Positions 1-10,699 of a DNA stretch of 64,000 nt are shown here, piece after piece; position 1 is the first letter of the stretch; each line of letters opens with the position of its first letter. The notes below the pieces were generated by a model, which worked only from the letters and a program-made list of their open reading frames with translations, did not search any database and had not been told where the DNA came from. The position numbers and the translations under genes are program-made. Origin of the DNA: Saccharum officinarum (Eukaryota; Streptophyta; Magnoliopsida; Poales; Poaceae); the NCBI GenBank assembly GCA_020631735.1, contig CM036170.1, forward strand, positions 64,743,737-64,807,736, read 5' to 3'.

Positions 1-460
1 AGGCAATTGTTTTATATGGACGTTGCAAAAGTAGGTCAAGAATGTTGCACATATTGAGGTATGTTGTAATTGTTTCATATGAATGTTGCAAAAGTTGATC
101 AGAGATGTTGCACATATTGCAAGTGTTTCGGGGGCATGTTGCAAGTGTTTCAAATGTGTTGTTCAAAATGTTTTATTTGTTCCAAACGTATGTTGCAAGC
201 GTTATGATCTAGATGTTGCACATGTTTCACACATAATATGTTGCAAGAATATGTTCGAAATGTTTTAGTTGTTTCGGTCTTATGTTGTAGTGCATGTTTT
301 CATGGTGGCAAGGTGCAAGTGTTTTATCTGATGTTGCATATGTTTCACACATATGTTGCAAGTGCATGTTCTAAATGTTTTATCCGTTTTCATACGGATG
401 TTGCATTAAAATGTTTCGTGTTGCACGTGTTTTACACTGTTTGGAGAGTCAGCCGGCGCA
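1..460. repeat. Degenerate TGTTGCAA-motif array, transposon subterminal repeat
   Basis: A loosely periodic array built on ATGTTGCAAG, TGTTTCA and TGTTTTA words, spaced roughly 20-40 bases apart. The same vocabulary, reverse-complemented (CTTGCAACAT, TGAAACA), recurs at 13640-14016. This pattern is typical of the subterminal region of a non-autonomous grass DNA transposon. I cannot assign the superfamily because neither terminus nor a target duplication is resolved. The array runs off the left edge of the window. Open frames across it are repeat artefacts. Confidence 0.55.
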
Positions 461-2247
461 TGAAGTGATGGTGGCACGGTACGTGCGCCAGAGAATAGGC
501 CGTGGCAAGCTTGAGGCCAGCGGTCGGGGCACGACGGGGGCGGGGTGTGCGTGCGGGACAAGGCGGGCGACTTCGAATCTAGACGAACGGGGCGTGCTGC
601 GGGGGCGAGGCGAGTCGTCTGGACATGTGGGCGCTGTGACAGGGCGGGTGCACGTGTGGGGTAGGAATAAAAATCAGCATCAGCGCATGGGGGCAGGCTG
701 CGCAGGTGTCCTCTCTAGACGTCCGGGCGCTAGCATAGCCCATTGAGGGTGATTTGGGGGACTTTCGGATATTAGTGCATACCTTAGTTTATACGAAGCT
801 ACGTACGCCTCATTGGAGTCTCACTCCGAGTTGGCCGCCCGCCGCGGCACCGCCGTTGAGTTGGTTAATCGCGTCGCAGTTGCTGCGTTGTGTTCGGGAT
901 TTATGATTTGGTTCCAAGATGAGAAGTAGGAGTCATAGAGTCAACAAACAAATCGCGAATGCCCAATCTGCTAGGTTGTCGTGGGCTTTAACGCGCCAAC
1001 CAAGCCATATATTAATACGGCTACATACTAAGTGTATACCTAGGGTGGAGCCCCACGGGATTGGGGGGCCAGGGCGGCCGGCCGTGCAAATGGCACAGCC
1101 GCGGTCATGCTCATGCTCATGGCGAGTGACAGTTATTGGCGTCTAATTTCAATTGAGAAAACAGTGCAGACTTCGATATCTAACAAACCTCTTGACAAAG
1201 CCTAAGGGAGATAGTCGACTTCTTTTTTGTGTAACAAACCACTTGAGAAATAGTAAAGGAGGTTCCGACCTCATTGTTCAATAAATGAATAAAATTCACC
1301 AACGGTCTCTAAATTTATCTAAAGGAATCTAAGTTCTCACAGTTCTAAGATGCATTTTTAACTCTCTAAAGTTATAACAGGTCTCATTACTAATTTAATC
1401 TAACTTGCGAGCATACGTGGCATGTCATGTCGCATCCCACGTGGATCCGACGGTATGTTTGGCACGTGTGTGATTGAGTGTTTCTACATATAGATCCCTA
1501 GAAGAGAGAACTAAATTTCCATTTGTCCCTATTCCCATCTCCTTTGTTTCTAGGGGGGCGCCACCTCCTGCCATGACTATGCCTCTAAAGTACGAACCTT
1601 ATCTCCGGTGAGCGGTGGGGTCTTCGTTTCGACTCTCGTCTCCCTGCACGTGTTCCTTTTCTCCACATGTATGACGAGATCCACAACAACAACAATGTGA
1701 TATCCGGAGTTCTAATACCTGCGCATTTGAAATTAGGCACTCCTCATTCAAATATTTATCATTCATCTTACTTCTGCTAATTACTCATGTGCAATATCTG
1801 GATTAATGAATCCATTATTAAAAAAGAAAAAACTGATGTGCAATATAAACATTGTGTTTCTCGACTTAATTCATGTGCCTAAATTTGATCGGAGAGAGTA
1901 CAAGGTTGTCTGGGTAGTACTATTGGTAGGGTCGTAGAATCACTCCGTATATCGTGAGCGACGGGCCACACGCCCACACGTTTGGATCGTCGATACACAA
2001 ACTTTTTGATTTTTCTCCAACGTCGCGCAGCCGGCGATCCTGCATCACGACCGTAGACCCTTTTTTTTTTTATCCGTATCCAATATGCATCCGTGCCGAA
2101 CACGCACTGATCCTCGCGTCACCTCACCTCCTTCGCCGGCCGCCACACTTCCGTTCTCCGCTACTCCGCTCTACCTACCGCCCCACGCTTCAGTGCTCTG
2201 CCGCCCTCCGGTCCGCACGCACGCACGCACGGCACGAGCTCGCCGCG
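461..2247. other. Intergenic stretch without a recognisable gene
   Basis: Bases 470-760 are GC-rich and contain a GTCCGGGCGCTAGCAT-like stretch that probably belongs to the same transposon as the repeat array on the left. The rest, about 770-1950, is mixed to AT-rich with no supported coding frame or MITE ends. The last 200 bases are the likely promoter and 5' leader of the BSD-domain gene: a pyrimidine-rich leader leads into the start codon at 2248. Confidence 0.4.
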
Positions 2248-3593
2248 ATGTCATGGCTCGCTCGCTCCATCGCCGCCACACTCTCCTCCGCCCACTCTGA
2301 CGACGATGATTCCGAGTCCCCCTCCGGCGACAAGAGCCCGCCGCGCGCCTCCGACCCCACCAGCGCTGACACCGGGGAGTCCGACGAGCAGCCGGACACC
2401 CCGAGCCGTGGCGTCAAGGGCGATATCTCGGAGCTGACCGAGTCCCTCACCCGCCGGTTCTGGGGCGTTGCCTCCTTCCTCGCGCTACCGCCAGTTGAGG
2501 GAGAGACCGAGGAGGAGGAGGTGGAGGAGGAGGAGACGGCCGCCGCCGCGGAGGCGCCTCAGTCCCCACGGATCGACGGGATCCGGAGTGACCTGGCGGA
2601 GATCGGGGGCAGGGTGAAGACCGGCATCTCGATGCTGTCGAACGCCGGCGCGGTTGCGGAGATCTCCAGGATCGCGTCGTCGTTCCTGCCATTCGGGCCC
2701 GGGGATCATGGGGAGGAGGAAGAGGGCGAGGCGGTCGGTGTGACCGAGGAGGTAGTGGTGTTCGTCAGTAACATCTCAAAGCATCCAAAGACATGGCTCG
2801 ATTTCCCTTGTTTGTTGATGACCGACACACGATGGTAAGAGCCAGTGGCATGAGATCAGAGTGCTTTGAACTGTTTATTTTTGTTGCTTTGATTCATAGA
2901 TGGTTGAACCGATTGTTTTGGTGCAATGTGCGCTCATTTTGTTGCAGTAGTAGTGGATAAGGAAGAATCTGAGGGTTGACTTTAGTTGCTAAGCTTGTTT
3001 GTCTACAATACAGTATTCTCTTTACTACTGAAATTACGGTTTCTAGAGTGCAACTAAATCTATTCATCTTAATTTAACATCTGGACTCAAGCCATCCTTA
3101 GTCATCATTGTTTATGTTGGAATCGAGTCTATTTTGCTTATATTTACAAAGGTTTTTGCTGGGGAAGTGTTGTTTGCAACTGGTTGTGACGCTGTCAATG
3201 TTTACCGTACTTTTGTTCGAACTTGCAACTGGGTCAGAGTTGTTTTTGGAGTTGACAATTATAGGTTCAACATCTGTGAGTTGAATGAGTTGACACAATT
3301 TTGCATGTCATTCCTTCATGTATCATTGATGTCCATTGTTCCTTACCATACCAGATTGATTTCCTCAGTTTCTTACCTACATTTGATATGCTTCTATGTT
3401 TTTAGATTTTGAACTGTCAGATGCACAGTATGGACATGCAGTTGCTATAGAGCGCCTTGTGCCAAGCCTGTCATACCTCAGGACTGAGCTTTGCTCTACC
3501 AATATGAGTGAAGCGTGCTTCTGGAAGATATATTTTGTGCTTCTCCATTCGAAACTCAGCAAGCAAGATGCTGAAATTCTTTCAACACCACAA
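2248..3593 (+). pseudogene. BSD-domain protein gene, 5' part only (broken)
   Basis: Two exons of a plant BSD-domain protein. Exon 1 (about 2248-2834) starts MSWLARSIAATLSS and has an acidic, serine-rich region, a Glu run near residues 85-95, and the start of the BSD fold (VTEEVVVFVSNISKHPKTWLDFP). Exon 2 (3406-3593) supplies the BSD core with the diagnostic FWKIYF motif and LSKQDAEILSTPQ, and ends at a GT donor. The family is named for BTF2-like factors, synapse-associated and DOS2-like proteins; the plant role is not settled. The obvious donor (GATG|GTAAGA) leaves phase 2, which gives an immediate TGA with the obvious acceptor (TTTTTAG|ATTTTG); exon 2 needs phase 1. Downstream exons are missing: a copia-like element begins 85 bases further on and then the gap intervenes. 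Either the gene is decayed, or it has small sequencing errors and its 3' end lies in the gap. The family call is firm; functionality is doubtful. Confidence 0.75.
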
Positions 3594-3678
3594 GTATACT
3601 CCCTCTCCTTTGTTCTGTTTTTTCTTTCTACTTGTATTTTTTTTATCACGTCGTTTCTTGCTGTTCATGCGGACTACA

Positions 3679-4786
3679 TGTTGGAATGTGAGTGTATTAG
3701 ACCCATGAGGCTAGGCCCATGTGGCCCATGTATGGTTACCTATTTAGCTACCCTTCTAGGGTTAGCCCAAATCAATAGAATCTCATTTCCTAACATGGTA
3801 TCAGCAGCCTAGGGTTAGTTTTCTCCCACCTCTCTTCCCAGCCGCCGCCGCCGCCGGCGCCATGGCCAGCGCCCCACCTTCTCCTCCCTCCTTCAGCTAC
3901 TTCCCTCCCATCTCCTCATCCTCCTGGGCCCAAGTGGTGGCCTCTCCACCCGCCGCACCTCCTGCTGCCCCTCCTTCAGGCGCGACCGCGGCCCTGGGCG
4001 CTGGAGCCGCCGATGCCCTGGCCGCCACCACTCCTGGGCTTGACGCGGTGGGGGAGGCCGCGGAGGGCGCGCTTGCTGCTGGGGGATTCCCTCCACTGCC
4101 CGAGGGCGCGCCTGCTGCTGCAAGACTCCAACCGCCGCCGCCTGGGGGCTTCCCTCCACTGCCCGACGACACGCTTGCTGCTGCTGCCGGACTCCAGCCC
4201 GCCGCCGCCGCACACTGGAGGTCTCCCTCCCTGTCCGCCGCTGCTGGGGGGCATGACTGGACCGGTCCGCCCAAGCGGTCGTGGTCACCTCAGCAGGGCG
4301 GCTCTGCTCTCCGGCTTTCCTGGTGGTGGGCCTCTGCTGCCTCACGGCACCGATCCACTCCCACCTGCTACTCCGCCGCCCCTCCAGAGTACGGGTCCGG
4401 ACTCCGTCCTCGCCGCAGCTCTCGTCGCTGCCCGGGCTACCGCCGCGGAGGGGCAGGCTCGTGTGCGCGCGGCTGCCCTCGGTGTGGGAGCGTGAGCGCG
4501 ACGCGGCCGATGCCCTGGCCCACCAGATCGCCGAGGCGGAGCAGCTCCTCACCTCTCCCGCCTCCCAGGACGCTGGGGCCCCCTCCTCCGACTCGTCGGG
4601 ACGACGCGTGTCCACACTTGCCGTCCTCTGGCACGACCCGGCGACCAACTCGTGACTCAGCTGCACTTACCAGGCCGGGGGGTCCAGAACCATTCGCCTC
4701 CTCGTTCCGGTCGTCCTCGAGCCGGAGTTCGCCCTCCTACGCCCGTGGCGGGATCTGGTGCTTCTCACTCTCCGCCGCTACGCCCT
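3679..4786 (+). mobile_element. Copia-like LTR retrotransposon, 5' end (short LTR, PBS, gag-leader)
   Basis: A 117-bp candidate LTR (3679-3795) starts TGTTGGAATG and ends CCTAACA. It is followed directly by TGGTATCAGCAGCC (3796-3809), which resembles the initiator-tRNA-Met primer-binding site of plant copia elements. An open frame starting at 3862 (MASAPPSPPSFSYF, SSSWAQVV) and GC-rich Pro/Ala/Gly-coding repeats follow up to the gap, as in the gag-leader region of such elements. A near-duplicate of about 70 bp (GGCTTCCCTCCACTGCCCGA) occurs around 4085-4170. The right half is in the gap, so no second LTR or target duplication can be checked. It sits in intron 2 of the BSD gene, in the same orientation. 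Confidence 0.65.
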
Positions 4787-4886
4787 NNNNNNNNNNNNNN
4801 NNNNNNNNNNNNNNNNNNNNNNNNNNNNNNNNNNNNNNNNNNNNNNNNNNNNNNNNNNNNNNNNNNNNNNNNNNNNNNNNNNNNNN
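4787..4886. other. Assembly gap (100 N)
   Basis: Exactly 100 unknown bases, the conventional size for a gap of unknown length. It hides the rest of the copia-like element, possibly the 3' exons of the BSD gene, and the 5' end of the EF-hand gene. Confidence 0.98.
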
Positions 4887-5420
4887 GCGCCGGACTCCCC
4901 AACGGCCGCCACCGGCGCGCGGTCGCTGTCGTCGTCCTCAGCGTCCGCGTCGGCCTCGTCGTCCTCTGCTGGCACGTCCCGCGGCGGGCGCGACCGCATG
5001 GCGGAGCTCCGCGAGATCTTCCGCCACTTCGACCGCGACATGGACGGCCGCATCTCCGGTGCGGAGCTGCGCGAGTTCTTCGCGTCCATGGGCGACGACG
5101 GCGGCAGCCTGCCGCTGGGGCTCAAGGAGGACGGAGGAGGGGACCACCTGATGACGCTGGGCTTCGACGACTTCGTGCGCATCGTGGAGAGCAAGGGCGG
5201 GGAGGAGGAGGAGCGCGAGGACCTGCGCCGCGCCTTCGAGGCGTTCGAGGCCGTCAAGGGGTCCGGCCGCATCACGCCGCGCGGCCTGCAGCGCGTGCTC
5301 AGCCAGCTCGGCGACGAGCCGTCCGTTGCCGAGTGCGAGGCCATGATCCGGGCCTACGACGACGACGGCGACGGCGAGCTCGACTTCCACGACTTCCACC
5401 GCATGATGAGCCAGGACTAG
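4887..5420 (+). CDS. Calmodulin-like EF-hand protein, 5' truncated by gap
   Basis: The open frame runs from the gap to TAG at 5418. A low-complexity Ser/Ala-rich segment is followed by MAELREIF (ATG at 4998) and EF-hand units. The first loop, DRDMDGRISGAE, has canonical calcium ligands at positions 1, 3, 5, 9 and 12. The second and third units are degenerate (the region around LGFDDFVRIVE; EAVKGSGRITPRGLQ). The fourth, DDDGDGELDFHD, keeps ligands at 1, 3 and 5 but has Asp rather than Glu at position 12. This points to a calmodulin-like calcium sensor with perhaps two working sites; partners are unknown. Because the frame stays open upstream of the first ATG into the gap, the true start may lie in the missing sequence. 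Very high GC at third positions is normal for a grass CML gene. The family is clear; the subfamily is not assigned. Confidence 0.85.
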   Translation, partial: APDSPTAATGARSLSSSSASASASSSSAGTSRGGRDRMAELREIFRHFDRDMDGRISGAELREFFASMGDDGGSLPLGLKEDGGGDHLMTLGFDDFVRIVESKGGEEEEREDLRRAFEAFEAVKGSGRITPRGLQRVLSQLGDEPSVAECEAMIRAYDDDGDGELDFHDFHRMMSQD

Positions 5421-5866
5421 CCGGTCCATCCTGTGTGTTCCCGTCAAATCACTTGCTACTTTGCTAGCCACCGCCACGAATATTTTATTTTCATTTAGCT
5501 AGGAGTTTTTTTTAATCGCATTGCCTTCGCGTGTACCTGTAGCACTTGTGTTTGTTGGTGGGTGACTGGGTGAGCATGTGCACGTACGGCGGGCACGTGC
5601 ATACGTGGCTTGACTTCCTCGTGCCTGTGTGTGTGCTTCGGAGTCTGATTATATCTGTGTATTCTAGAGACAGTAATTGTTAAGAGTAAAATTATGTGCG
5701 GTTTCTAGACTATACTTGCACGGTCATGTCTTAGCACGTATTAGAGCCATTGAACTTTATGTGGTAGTTTTTCTTTCACGATCATGTCTTAGCACATATT
5801 TCATTAAGAAAATAAAAATTATACAACACAGCAACCACTACGGTAAAGCAACCTCGACGACACCAA
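5421..5866. other. 3' flank of the EF-hand gene
   Basis: An AT-richer stretch after the stop codon, probably 3' UTR and downstream DNA. No further gene seen. The MITE at 5867 bounds it. Confidence 0.5.
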
Positions 5867-5976
5867 CACCCTGTTCGCTTGTGCTTATCAGCACTTATCA
5901 GTCAGCCATTCAGCAATGTTTTTCTCTCACAACAAATCAGCATGAGCCAGCCAGAAACCATCCAGCGAACAGGGTG
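5867..5976. mobile_element. MITE, 110 bp, CACCCTGTTCGCT ends
   Basis: Perfect 13-bp terminal inverted repeats: CACCCTGTTCGCT at the left and AGCGAACAGGGTG at the right. The interior (GCTTATCAGCACTTATCAG, CAGCCAGAAACC) matches a family I recognise as very common in panicoid grasses. It is probably hAT-related. No clean target duplication is visible. Confidence 0.8.
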
Positions 5977-7190
5977 CAAATCGCTCTCGACAACGAAGCA
6001 TTTGCCAGAGAGGAGACCAATCACGACAACGGTGGCAAAGCATCTGCCACAAAACAGTAGGGCAAACCACTACGAAGAAAGACAAGAGGCACACACATGC
6101 ACAGCAAGAAGCCGATTGACTAGGGGAGCTACGACTGAGTGGAGGCACGATGGTAAGTGTACATCACGACGCTTTTAAGAAGGGGAGTGACATCCACGTA
6201 CACCACCAATGTTAGATGAAGTAAGAAGGAAGGAGGGACTTCTGCCCTAAGACCTGCGCCAACAAGCGAACAACAGAATGGAATCTCAATGCCACCTCCA
6301 AGGAAGTGAATGACACAGACCATGTCAACGTCATCAGTGTGGAGCAAAAGACGAGCAGGGCTTTCACCTAGATTTCTATTGACCGACGCAGACATACGAC
6401 CACCTGAAGCAGGGAGACGCACGGTGCCGACCCACCGCCCCACCAGTAGTTGAAGAAGAATTAGAGCGTGAGCCCCAGCACAACGGACACGACTACGTAC
6501 ATAACGTGGAACACGACGCCAACTGACACACATCCATCGACGCTCAGCCAATAGCCAGGACACTGCCCAATTCGCGGCCCAAGCGTGTGCTCCCGCAGAG
6601 TGACAGGAGCACAAGTTCTGAGAAGGCCACCGGGAACCCCAAGTTGCGGGACTGCTGGACATCAAGGCGCACCACCTAGGTACGAGATTGGCAGATCCGA
6701 AGAAGAGGAGACCGGATCCGGCCATGGAAACCTGGGATCCACCCTCCCGGGCACCACACCCATAGTCGGCAAAGCTTGTTGGAGCAACAACAATTCATGG
6801 AAATAGAGGGGAGGATGGAAAGGAAAGGAAGGAGCGCGGAGCCGTGAGGACGTAGATGGACGCTTTTTTTTTGGCTTTGCCGCTGCCGCCACAGCGCCGC
6901 CATAGCCCATCGCACCGCGGCCGGAGAGGGAAAATTCTCAACTCTATAATGCCACTTACGCGGTAGTGTCATGTAGCTTCCCAACTCTCCAATATAGACA
7001 GGGGGAAATTCTCTAAATGCCATGAAAACCTATAGTGAGTATATACGATCGAAAATTTAATATTCCCTCCGTGCTACTATTTTGATTTTCTTGCTCCTTG
7101 TATGCCATTTAAGGAGATTTCTGTGCTACTGTTAGAGCTAGACAACTAGTTAGGATGTCAGTTTGATGTGAAAATGACGAAGTGCCCTTA
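5977..7190. other. Non-coding stretch, unrecognised repeat-like DNA
   Basis: No supported gene. Open frames on the minus strand in 6129-6725 and 6676-7023 lack domain character and intron logic. The sequence at 5980-6900 looks like decayed transposon DNA, but I find no termini. From about 7060 it is AT-rich and leads into the Tourist-like MITE. Confidence 0.35.
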
Positions 7191-7477
7191 GGGCACTCCC
7201 AATGCAGAAACCACCATAGTTTCTATGGACATTAATCATACTGCCATCTAAGCGTTTTGCTGATGTGGCAAGGTAGTTATTGAAGAGAGAGAGAGCAAAA
7301 ACCATGTCTATACGAGAACCAAAATACGAAGGGATGTGATTGGTAGAGAATGGAGAGAGAATATATGTGATTGGATAAAAAATTATTCTGTAGAAACTAT
7401 CCATTGAAACCATAATTTTTATATGTATTGTCTATAAAAATTAATAGGTATAAAAACTAGGAGCATCGGGACTGCCC
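7191..7477. mobile_element. Tourist-like MITE (PIF/Harbinger type), 287 bp
   Basis: The ends are GGGCACTCCCAATGC (left) and GCATCGGGACTGCCC (right), inverted with 12 of 15 positions matching. TTA lies directly outside both ends (7188-7190 and 7478-7480), the PIF/Harbinger target duplication. The interior is AT-rich with no coding potential. Confidence 0.8.
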
Positions 7478-8297
7478 TTAGTTTCATTTGCCATTTTCAC
7501 AGTTGACTGAGTCACGTTCTTGTTTTTTCTATCTGCTACTAGGTCCAGCAGTCAGCCAGTCACTGCTTCTCCTATTTTAATTTTATACAGACGCTGCTCC
7601 TCCTTGCTTCCCCGGCCCAAGAGCCGCACATTCTCACCTGCGCGCACGGGGCCCGCGGCACCCTGGGCCTGCTCGCCTGTTGGCGAGCCTGCTCGCTTGC
7701 TCACTTGCGTCGCGTGCACGCCGGCCTCAGGCATGCGGCATGCCCATGCACGCCGCCGCACGGACGCCACACAGGTGAACGACGTGCTCCCCTGCGCTAG
7801 CAGCCTCTTCATTAGGCAAATGGACTCTTTTTTTTTTTTTTGCGAAAAAGGCTAATCGACTCCGACACGCCGTTGACATCGACTCCGACCGCGGGTCCTT
7901 CCTCGTGTCGGAGCGGTGATGCATGTGTTCGCTCGGAACGAGCACGGTTTGTTTGTTCCATTCGGAAACCGAGTCCAAGCTAGGCAGGCCGTCAGCCTCA
8001 CCCGGCCGCCCCCGGCGTATAAATCTGGCGCTCTCCACCCACCGACTCATCATCGATTAGAACAGCGCCGCAAGCAGGAGACGTAATACATTGTTATGTG
8101 CCCCAAATTAGTTAGTAAGAGGCATACATTAGGATTAGGCACACAGATGGCGACCACCAAGTCAGCAGTTAAAGCACAACCATCCAAAAGAAAACCAGCG
8201 TGGTCACCATCCACATCCAGACGGAGAGAGAGGAGGGAAGGCCAATACTATTGCCGCCGCAGCTTTCGTCGACCTCGAAAAAGGTCCAGAAGCGCTT
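7478..8297. other. Promoter-like, GC-rich stretch without an attached gene
   Basis: Contains GC-rich sequence (7600-7800) and, at 8018-8024, TATAAAT in a GGCGTATAAATCTGGCGC context, followed by CTCATCATCGATTAG and a short leader. No convincing coding frame follows; at 8298 a MITE begins. It may be the orphaned 5' region of a lost or displaced gene. Confidence 0.35.
8018..8024 (+). promoter_or_regulatory. TATA-box candidate with no gene behind it
   Basis: TATAAAT in a GC-rich context, about 70 bases ahead of an AT-rich MITE-bearing stretch. Position and composition fit a grass core promoter, but no downstream gene supports it. Confidence 0.3.
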
Positions 8298-8581
8298 GGC
8301 CTTGTATATAGGTCCAAAAACTCTTCACTTAAAACTATCACATCGAATCTTACGACATACGCATGAAGTATTAAATATAGATGAAATAAAAAAACTAATT
8401 GTATAGTTTACATGTAAATTACTAGACTAACGTTTTGAGCCTAATTAGTCCATGATTTGATACTAAAGTGCTAAGCTATGTAATTAGTTTTTTTTATTAG
8501 TATCCGAAAACCCCTTCCGACATCGTACGGAACATCCGATATGACATTTTCACCAAAAACTTTTCGCATCTAAATAAGGCC
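8298..8581. mobile_element. Degenerate MITE of the GGCCTTGTTTAG family, 284 bp
   Basis: Begins GGCCTTG and ends AAGGCC. The interior has the family signature: CACATCGAATCTTACG, a GTATTAAATATAGATGA-like run, and GAGCCTAATTAGTCCATGA. The same family occurs at 34782-35023 and 21323-21564. The termini are eroded and no clear target duplication remains. Confidence 0.75.
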
Positions 8582-8789
8582 GGCGGGTTCAGGCCAAGAT
8601 GCCTCATGTGTCAGGTCCTGCGGTGTAAGAGCAAGGCTAATAATTTAGCCAGCTGTTGGCTAAATGAAGGTGCCATGTCACATACAGTAAACAGTATAGT
8701 CTACCTATATGATAAGTGAGCTGAAAGACCGGCTGTATCACATTCGCAAATAATTAATACTTTGGAGTTGGGGCCAATCACATGATCAC

Positions 8790-10339
8790 CAGTGGCGGAG
8801 CCAGGAATTTGCGGCTGGGTATGCCAAATGTACAAAATTTTAGAGCAAAATGCAATATAATAGACGATAAGTTATAATGGCCATAACATTTAACAAATCC
8901 ATAATAATAACCAAAGTACAAGTTCAAAACGTAAATAATTAATAAATATTACAAAACAATAACGACTACTATAATATAACTCTACGATCCCCTTGTTAGA
9001 AGAGATTGATGATATCCTCATCTTTCACTTGACTGAAGAATGCCCTCTCAATAAATATTGTCTAAATATTCATCACCCATTTTGTTCCTTTGCTTGTTCT
9101 TCACATAATTCATCGTGGAAAACACTCTTTCAACACTAGCAGTGGCTATGGAAAGACTTAGCACTAACTTAAGAAGCTTGTAAACAACATAATATTGTTC
9201 CTCCATCTTGATTTGAGGTGCCAATTCCTCCATCCACCGTTCACAAATGTATCTCCACTAGGGCATTTTGTTCTATCCTTGAACAAATAGCAAACAAATT
9301 AAAAGGTTGCATCTTTTTCTACACTATACTCAAGCCAATTATGTTCCTTAAACCAAACTGGGCAAAAGCGACGTGGATGACCATTTATATCTCTATATTT
9401 AAAATCATGATTCTTTGGTTGACATGACCCCAACTCAATATATCTCCTTCTAACTCTATCCTGATCATTGACATCGTACCTTGAGATGGAATCCGCTTCC
9501 CAGGATCATGCTCAAGCGCTTCCAAATCTGCTCTGACTTCACCCTCTTCATCAATTGCAGTTTCATCTACAATTGGAGTTGGGGGCCTCTGTCCAGCTGG
9601 GGAGCTTCACCATTTCCTTCATCATCATTCTGTGCGCTGGAACCATCATTGTGTGCTGCATATTGCTTTCATTACTCTCAATTAGAACAAGAAATTTTCA
9701 ATAGAAAACTGAGGAGTGGATCTAGGCTCTAGGGTGTTCTGCATCTGCTTTGGCGCTCTGCTCACCTTGCTTGAAGTTGAAGCCGCCGAGGGGGAGGGCC
9801 AGGGACAGCGGGATACGGACGCCAGTTGCCGGAGGGTGCTGCAGAAGGGGCGCCGTCGCCGCCGTCGCCGCGCCGCCGATGGCTGGCTCCTTCCCGCTGT
9901 GAGGAGGCAGCCGCAACAACCAGCAGGGAAGGGGCAGGGGGCGAGTCAGCCGCAGTGGGGGAGGAGGCAAGGTGCCGCTGCTGTCCGCCGGCGCCGGTCG
10001 CGGGAGTGGCACGTGCCACGTGGCGGAGTGGCGGCGTGGGGGAGGCGGCGCGGCACGGTCGCACGGAGCAGCCGAGCGCCCGAGGGAAAGGGGCGTCGGT
10101 CAGGGGGCGACGCGAGTCCGTTGAGTGACGGACGGAGAATGTATTATGGGCTTGTTGATTCGATTCTTTCCTTCGTGGGCTGCCCCAAACGGCTGTTGGA
10201 TTGGGCCTATGTGCCATATTTACTAAGTATGGCATGAATGTATAAGATATGTATAAAACTATGTATACTTATTAATTTTTTTCACTCAAATCTTGGGTAT
10301 GCCAAGGCATATAGGGGCATACCCCTGGCGCCGCCACTG
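8790..10339 (-). mobile_element. hAT transposon, internally deleted derivative, 1550 bp
   Basis: The left end CAGTGGCGGAGCCAGG and right end CTGGCGCCGCCACTG form inverted repeats. They are flanked by a perfect 8-bp target duplication ATGATCAC (8782-8789 and 10340-10347), the hAT signature. The minus strand carries remnants of a TTF-zinc-finger/hATC transposase, so the element is read on the minus strand. The 9780-10130 part is GC-rich and may be leader or captured sequence. Confidence 0.9.
9048..9470 (-). pseudogene. hAT transposase remnant (TTF zinc finger + hATC dimerisation domain)
   Basis: Read on the minus strand. 9470 to about 9310 encodes a TTF-type zinc-finger segment (DQDRVRRRYIELGSCQP, FCPVWFKEHNWLEYS), then GGWRNW near 9225. 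Immediately after comes the C-terminal hAT dimerisation segment in 9233-9048 (SIATASVERVFSTMNYVKN, NKMGDEYLDN). In full-length relatives several hundred residues, including the catalytic core, lie between these two blocks. They are missing here, so this is an internal-deletion derivative that cannot encode an active enzyme. A stop lies after the TTF block. The family identification is strong. Confidence 0.8.
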
Positions 10340-10699
10340 ATGATCACAGAGGAGAACTAAATGCCCGCTCCTTGCTAGCATCCGGCTACAAGAGAGCTGT
10401 TCCACCTCGTATTTTGCATTTCAGCCAACGAGAAGATAAGCGCCGGTTCCACCACCTATCTCCTAGTGTCACTTTTTGTGTTGAGGTGGACTTCATCTCG
10501 CCGACTGAGAACTATATCTGCTCTAAGTTCTACGTTAGAAAATGAGTTAAATACACAGGTGGCTCTTAAACTTGTGGCTCTGTGCCACTTATATCCACGG
10601 ACTCTCAAAATCGAAATATAGCTCCCTGAACTTGTTAAGTCGTACGCTGCATGTCCATACCCCTTCATGTGAGTGCAGACTAGATAAAATTTATAAAAA

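Noticed and set aside
83..746. Cys-rich small proteins in the left-edge array
   Set aside because: The Cys/His/Val/Phe-rich frames come from repeated TGTTGCA words read as codons; they occur in overlapping frames and have no gene structure.
3862..4786. 429-codon Pro/Ala/Arg-rich frame as a host gene
   Set aside because: It starts right after a copia-type LTR and primer site, reads through the gap, and its composition fits a gag-leader region with internal duplication.
6129..7023. Minus-strand frames of 115-198 codons
   Set aside because: No domain, no splice logic and no conserved motif; the region looks like decayed repeat DNA.
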